Shown here: piece by piece, positions 61,149 to 64,000 of the stretch
Layout: each line of letters starts with the position of its first letter
Numbering within the stretch: position 1 is the first letter of the stretch
Assembly: GCF_000695795.1 (NCBI RefSeq)
Contig: NZ_JNCA01000006.1
Location: 186,001-250,000, forward strand
Direction: 5' to 3'
From: Flavobacterium seoulense
GTDB lineage: Bacteria; Bacteroidota; Bacteroidia; Flavobacteriales; Flavobacteriaceae
DNA: 64,000 bases
Made by a program: the position numbers and the translations under genes
The notes under the pieces: model-generated
What the model was told of the DNA's origin: nothing
The model's input: only the letters and a program-made list of their open reading frames with translations
Databases searched by the model: none

Positions 61149-61803
61149 ATAGTCTAAAGAGATGATAAAGCATTGTTATTTCTTTTTCTTTCAACTTTTT
61201 GAGAATTTTTAAAAAAGCAATTGCTGTAATGTAAGCATCGCCTATAGCGGTATGCCGGTCTTTTTTAGAAATATCAAATTTATCAGCTAAGTCATCTAAG
61301 GTGTAATGGTCTTTGTATTGCAATAAATTAGATTTGATTAATGTTTTTTTATATAAAACTGCAGTGTCCAGAGTTTTGTTAGTAAGTTTAGGCATTCCGT
61401 TTCTTTCGAGCGCATTATTAATCATGGTTACATCAAATTTGGTATGATGTGCAATAATTATAGAATCGCCAAGATATTCTACAAACATCTTCAATACCTG
61501 AACTTCCGATTTATGATCTAAAACGTCGCTTCTTATGATTCCGTGTATTTGCACACTGGATTTATCAAAATGTTCCTGATCCATATAATGTTCAAAAGCA
61601 TTTTGCAAGTTGATAGTTCCGTCTTGTAATGTGATAGCGCCAATACAAAGAATACGATCTGTGACGTAATCAAAACCAGTAGTTTCTGTATCTAACACCA
61701 CAAAACGTTCGGATGCTATCGAGCGGTTTAATTTTTCGTCGATAGGTTCTTTCAAAATTCCCAGAATTTGAAGTGCCTCAATAATTTTTTCTTTTATTGT
61801 CAT
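61147..61803 (-). CDS. DEDD-type 3'-5' exonuclease (DnaQ-like)
   Basis: The protein has 218 residues. It has the DEDDh set: FVVLDTETTGFD (Asp and Glu), AHHTKFDVTMINNAL (Asp) and DRHTAIGDAYITA (His and Asp). About 28 residues precede the fold (IIEALQILGI). It trims DNA or RNA 3' ends; it is not enough to call the Pol III epsilon subunit. Its ATG overlaps the stop of the DUF294 gene by one base (TAATG), showing translational coupling. Confidence 0.9.
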   Translation of the reverse strand: MTIKEKIIEALQILGILKEPIDEKLNRSIASERFVVLDTETTGFDYVTDRILCIGAITLQDGTINLQNAFEHYMDQEHFDKSSVQIHGIIRSDVLDHKSEVQVLKMFVEYLGDSIIIAHHTKFDVTMINNALERNGMPKLTNKTLDTAVLYKKTLIKSNLLQYKDHYTLDDLADKFDISKKDRHTAIGDAYITAIAFLKILKKLKEKEITMLYHLFRL

Positions 61804-63737
61804 TAGATAGTTATTTTTCCGGGATTAAAACGCATCGAAATTACTTCTTGTAATTCTTTAATGGTTTTAAATGTGGCTTTTAGTTTTACTTTTTCTAATT
61901 TTGAAAGCGCTTCTAATTCGATAAACTGTCCCGAATCATGATGTAAAAGTCCTTGTTTCGTTCTGAATTTCAGTAATGCTTTGTACGAATAAGCGCAGGA
62001 CAAATACAATTCTTTATTTTGAGGTTCAAGCTCAGCCAATTTTTCAAATCGTTCGGGAGTATTGCTAATTCCTTTAACAGAATGAGAGATTATCAAAACT
62101 CGTGCAGCATCAGCCAGTGGCATTAAAGCACGTCTTTTTATGTCAAAGAAATCTTTGTGAGCGCCATCTTGTTCGACTAAAAATTGTCTAAAAAATCCTG
62201 TTGGCGACGGACTTTGGAGCGCACCACTTACTAAATGAACATAGAAAATAGGATTAGCGGCAATATCTTCAAAAATAAAATCCGATAATTCATTTGCCAA
62301 TTCGCTGTCACCGTAAGACAAGCTGTAATCAAAAAAGATGAACGAAAGTAAAACTTCGTCTTTTCCTGGTTTACTAATCCAGTCGTGAACTAATTCTTTC
62401 CATTGGCTTAAACTTAAACACCATTTTGGGTTGGATGCCATCATCTCAGCCGGACAATAATCATAACCAATTTCAAAAAGTCCTTTGTTGACTTCTGCGG
62501 CTAATTCCAGAAAATATTTACTCGTTTTTGCCTGTAATTCTGCCGGAACATCTTCATAAATTAATGCATTATCCTGATCTGTGTGTAATAATTGTTCGCT
62601 GCGTCCCTGACTTCCTAATGCCAACCATGAGAATCGAACAGGTGGAGGCGTTTTCATTTTTGCCAATGACAATTCGATTACTCTTTTTATGCAGGCATCG
62701 TTCAGCTCTGTAATGATTTTAGAAGTGAGTGTAATAGGTATATTTTGGTTTAAATAACCTTGTAACAATTGCATTATTTTGGCACGAATAGGTTTTATGG
62801 CTTTCGCTTTTTTAACACGTTTTAATGCTTTGATTAATACTGCCGGATTATTTCCTAAGGCAACCATTACATCGTGTTTTGACAAAATTCCCACTGCTTT
62901 AGTATTAGGAGTTCCATCTTTAGTAAGACATAAATGACTGATGTTGCTTTTCATCATTGCCATTTGCGCCTGTGTAATAGTCATTTTTTTAGAATAAGTA
63001 ATCACGGGCGAATTCATAATCACATCGGCAGTGGTATTGATCGAATGTTCTCCGGTTATAATTTTATTTCTAAAATCTTTGTCGGTTATTATTCCTATTG
63101 GTAACATATCTTCGACTACGAGCATAGCACCAATGTTTTTCTTGGTCATGATGGCAGCAATTTCTTTTGCGGTAGCAGCTCGCGAACAAGTAATTATTTT
63201 TTTCGAATATTTGATAGGCTGGAGGTCAAGAATCTTATTATCAGTATCGATAATTTCGCCTATATTTTCTCCGTTAAAAACATCGCCATATAATTTTGTA
63301 CTATGACTTTTTGAAAAAGGATTTTGTGTATTCGAAGCAAAACTATCAATGATGAAACTGCCTACATCAGCATTTTTAATCGCATAAGGTTTAAAAATAG
63401 CTATAGGAATAGAATATAAAATGGTTTCTTCATGCGTTCTGGCTTCCATTTTATAATTTTCATGTGCAATCAATGGGCGTAAACCAAAGATGTCGCCTTC
63501 ATCACACATATCTAAAATATCATTTTTTTGATTTTTTAGAAGTTCGACAGCTCCTTTGTGGACCACATAAAAAGAATCATGCGTTTCTTCATTTTCAGTA
63601 AAAATAACAACGCCTTTGTCTTTATAAATAATAGAAACCTGCTCCGAAAGTAATTCGATATCATGTTTGTCTAAAAAGCTAAAAGGAGGGAAGTTTTTTA
63701 AAAAGTCGGCTACTCGTTGCGAAATGGTGTTTTTCAT
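61803..63737 (-). CDS. cNMP-binding/CBS/DUF294 nucleotidyltransferase-like protein
   Basis: The protein has 644 residues. A cyclic-nucleotide-binding fold (about 15-135; FYVVHKGAVELLKN, CDEGDIFGLRPL) is followed by a CBS pair (about 175-300; MTKKNIGAMLVVEDMLPIGIITDKDFR). A DUF294 nucleotidyltransferase-like domain (GSQGRSEQLLHTDQDNALIYED, about 375-396) and a DUF294 C-terminal domain (VSGALQSPSPTGFFRQFL) come next. It is probably a soluble regulator that senses adenine or cyclic nucleotides. It is translationally coupled to the exonuclease. The partner protein controlled by it is unknown. Confidence 0.92.
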   Translation of the reverse strand: MKNTISQRVADFLKNFPPFSFLDKHDIELLSEQVSIIYKDKGVVIFTENEETHDSFYVVHKGAVELLKNQKNDILDMCDEGDIFGLRPLIAHENYKMEARTHEETILYSIPIAIFKPYAIKNADVGSFIIDSFASNTQNPFSKSHSTKLYGDVFNGENIGEIIDTDNKILDLQPIKYSKKIITCSRAATAKEIAAIMTKKNIGAMLVVEDMLPIGIITDKDFRNKIITGEHSINTTADVIMNSPVITYSKKMTITQAQMAMMKSNISHLCLTKDGTPNTKAVGILSKHDVMVALGNNPAVLIKALKRVKKAKAIKPIRAKIMQLLQGYLNQNIPITLTSKIITELNDACIKRVIELSLAKMKTPPPVRFSWLALGSQGRSEQLLHTDQDNALIYEDVPAELQAKTSKYFLELAAEVNKGLFEIGYDYCPAEMMASNPKWCLSLSQWKELVHDWISKPGKDEVLLSFIFFDYSLSYGDSELANELSDFIFEDIAANPIFYVHLVSGALQSPSPTGFFRQFLVEQDGAHKDFFDIKRRALMPLADAARVLIISHSVKGISNTPERFEKLAELEPQNKELYLSCAYSYKALLKFRTKQGLLHHDSGQFIELEALSKLEKVKLKATFKTIKELQEVISMRFNPGKITI

Positions 63738-63824
63738 TAAAAAAATATTTAGGCTACGTTTTTTGTCAATTTACAAAAGAAATTCTATTGTACGCTAATG
63801 TATTAATTTTTATGTTTTATAACG

Positions 63825-63854
63825 AAAAAAGCTCCTCAATTAAGGAGCTTTTTA
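63825..63854. terminator. Bidirectional terminator before the TerC gene end
   Basis: AAAAAGCTCCT and AGGAGCTTTTT arms around CAATTA, with A and T tracts at both feet. It ends the leftward gene that runs off the window. Confidence 0.92.
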
Positions 63855-63872
63855 TTCTGGTAAATTGTGATT

Positions 63873-64000
63873 TTATTTCTTTTTTGAAACTTTCATATTC
63901 AAAACTTCGACCAATAACGAGAAAGATATAGCAAAATACAAATAACCTTTTGGAATAGGAGTAACATGACTTCCTAAGATTAAAGCATTCGATAAATGAG
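63873..64000 (-). CDS. C-terminus of a TerC-family membrane protein (partial)
   Basis: Only the last ~42 codons are present, read on the minus strand from the window edge to the stop at 63873-63875. The translation includes ILGSHVTPIPKGYLYFAIS and FSLLVEVLNMKVSKKK. PIPKGYLYFA(I)SFSLLVEVLN is the characteristic end of TerC/YkoY-type integral membrane proteins, which are linked to metal-ion homeostasis. The start lies outside the window. Confidence 0.78.
   Translation of the reverse strand, partial: HLSNALILGSHVTPIPKGYLYFAISFSLLVEVLNMKVSKKK

Noticed and set aside
1..64000. CRISPR arrays, insertion sequences, prophage or toxin-antitoxin genes
   Set aside because: No regularly spaced repeats of CRISPR size, no transposase or integrase, and no phage structural genes were seen.

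Overview
This AT-rich window looks like a piece of a Flavobacterium-type chromosome (Bacteroidota, Flavobacteriaceae). Three things point that way: SusD-type polysaccharide-utilisation genes, Bacteroidota-only families, and promoters of the form TTG-N20/21-TAnnTTTG. Everything here comes from reading the sequence and translations; no database search was run, so family names are recognition calls.

Bases 1-28216 are the accessory part: most of a polysaccharide utilisation locus (PUL). The left edge cuts through a SusD-like binding protein, so its SusC partner lies outside. Then come an IPT/TIG surface glycan-binding lipoprotein and an alginate-lyase-fold lipoprotein. A seven-gene run follows (4528-16706): heparinase II/III-type lyase, GH28/GH49-like beta-helix, DUF4861 lipoprotein, GH43, a second beta-helix protein, an esterase-like protein and GH97. 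Next are a membrane-spanning propeller/AraC regulator and a GH31 gene. The last run (22311-28216) holds GH127, GH88, a sugar MFS permease, a KduD-like dehydrogenase and a cupin. The logic is: lyases cut a uronic-acid polysaccharide, GH88 removes the unsaturated uronate, side-chain glycosidases strip arabinose/xylose/galactose/glucose-type decorations, the permease imports the product and the dehydrogenase/cupin pair processes the keto-uronate. The exact polysaccharide is not evident.

The PUL carries regulatory DNA that is easy to miss. A 68-bp element (51 of 68 bases identical, ungapped) precedes both large enzyme operons. It holds two ATAATTTAT direct repeats exactly 21 bp apart and ends in a -7-like box. 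The GH31 gene has a different 21-bp direct repeat next to a full consensus promoter. A 21-bp spacing suits tandem AraC-family half sites.

Bases 28217-28791 hold tRNA-Leu(GAG) and two identical tRNA-Lys(TTT) genes. The rest is mainly core genome: shikimate kinase, a phosphoribosyltransferase, an S4 protein, an FKBP lipoprotein, a BatA / degenerate dihydroorotase operon, a DEAD-box helicase, DUF2400, a LolD-like ATPase, msrA, serC-serA, acyl-CoA reductase, ferredoxin, ychF, a FIST/hybrid-kinase pair, a YihY protein, and topoisomerase IV parE/parC with a DUF1016 nuclease between them. It ends with an exonuclease/DUF294 pair and a TerC fragment. Less ordinary are a response regulator - HEAT - processive GT2 - TPR/YaiO barrel operon (37216-41438) that resembles an exopolysaccharide synthesis and export unit, and a GC-richer palindromic intergenic element between serC and serA.
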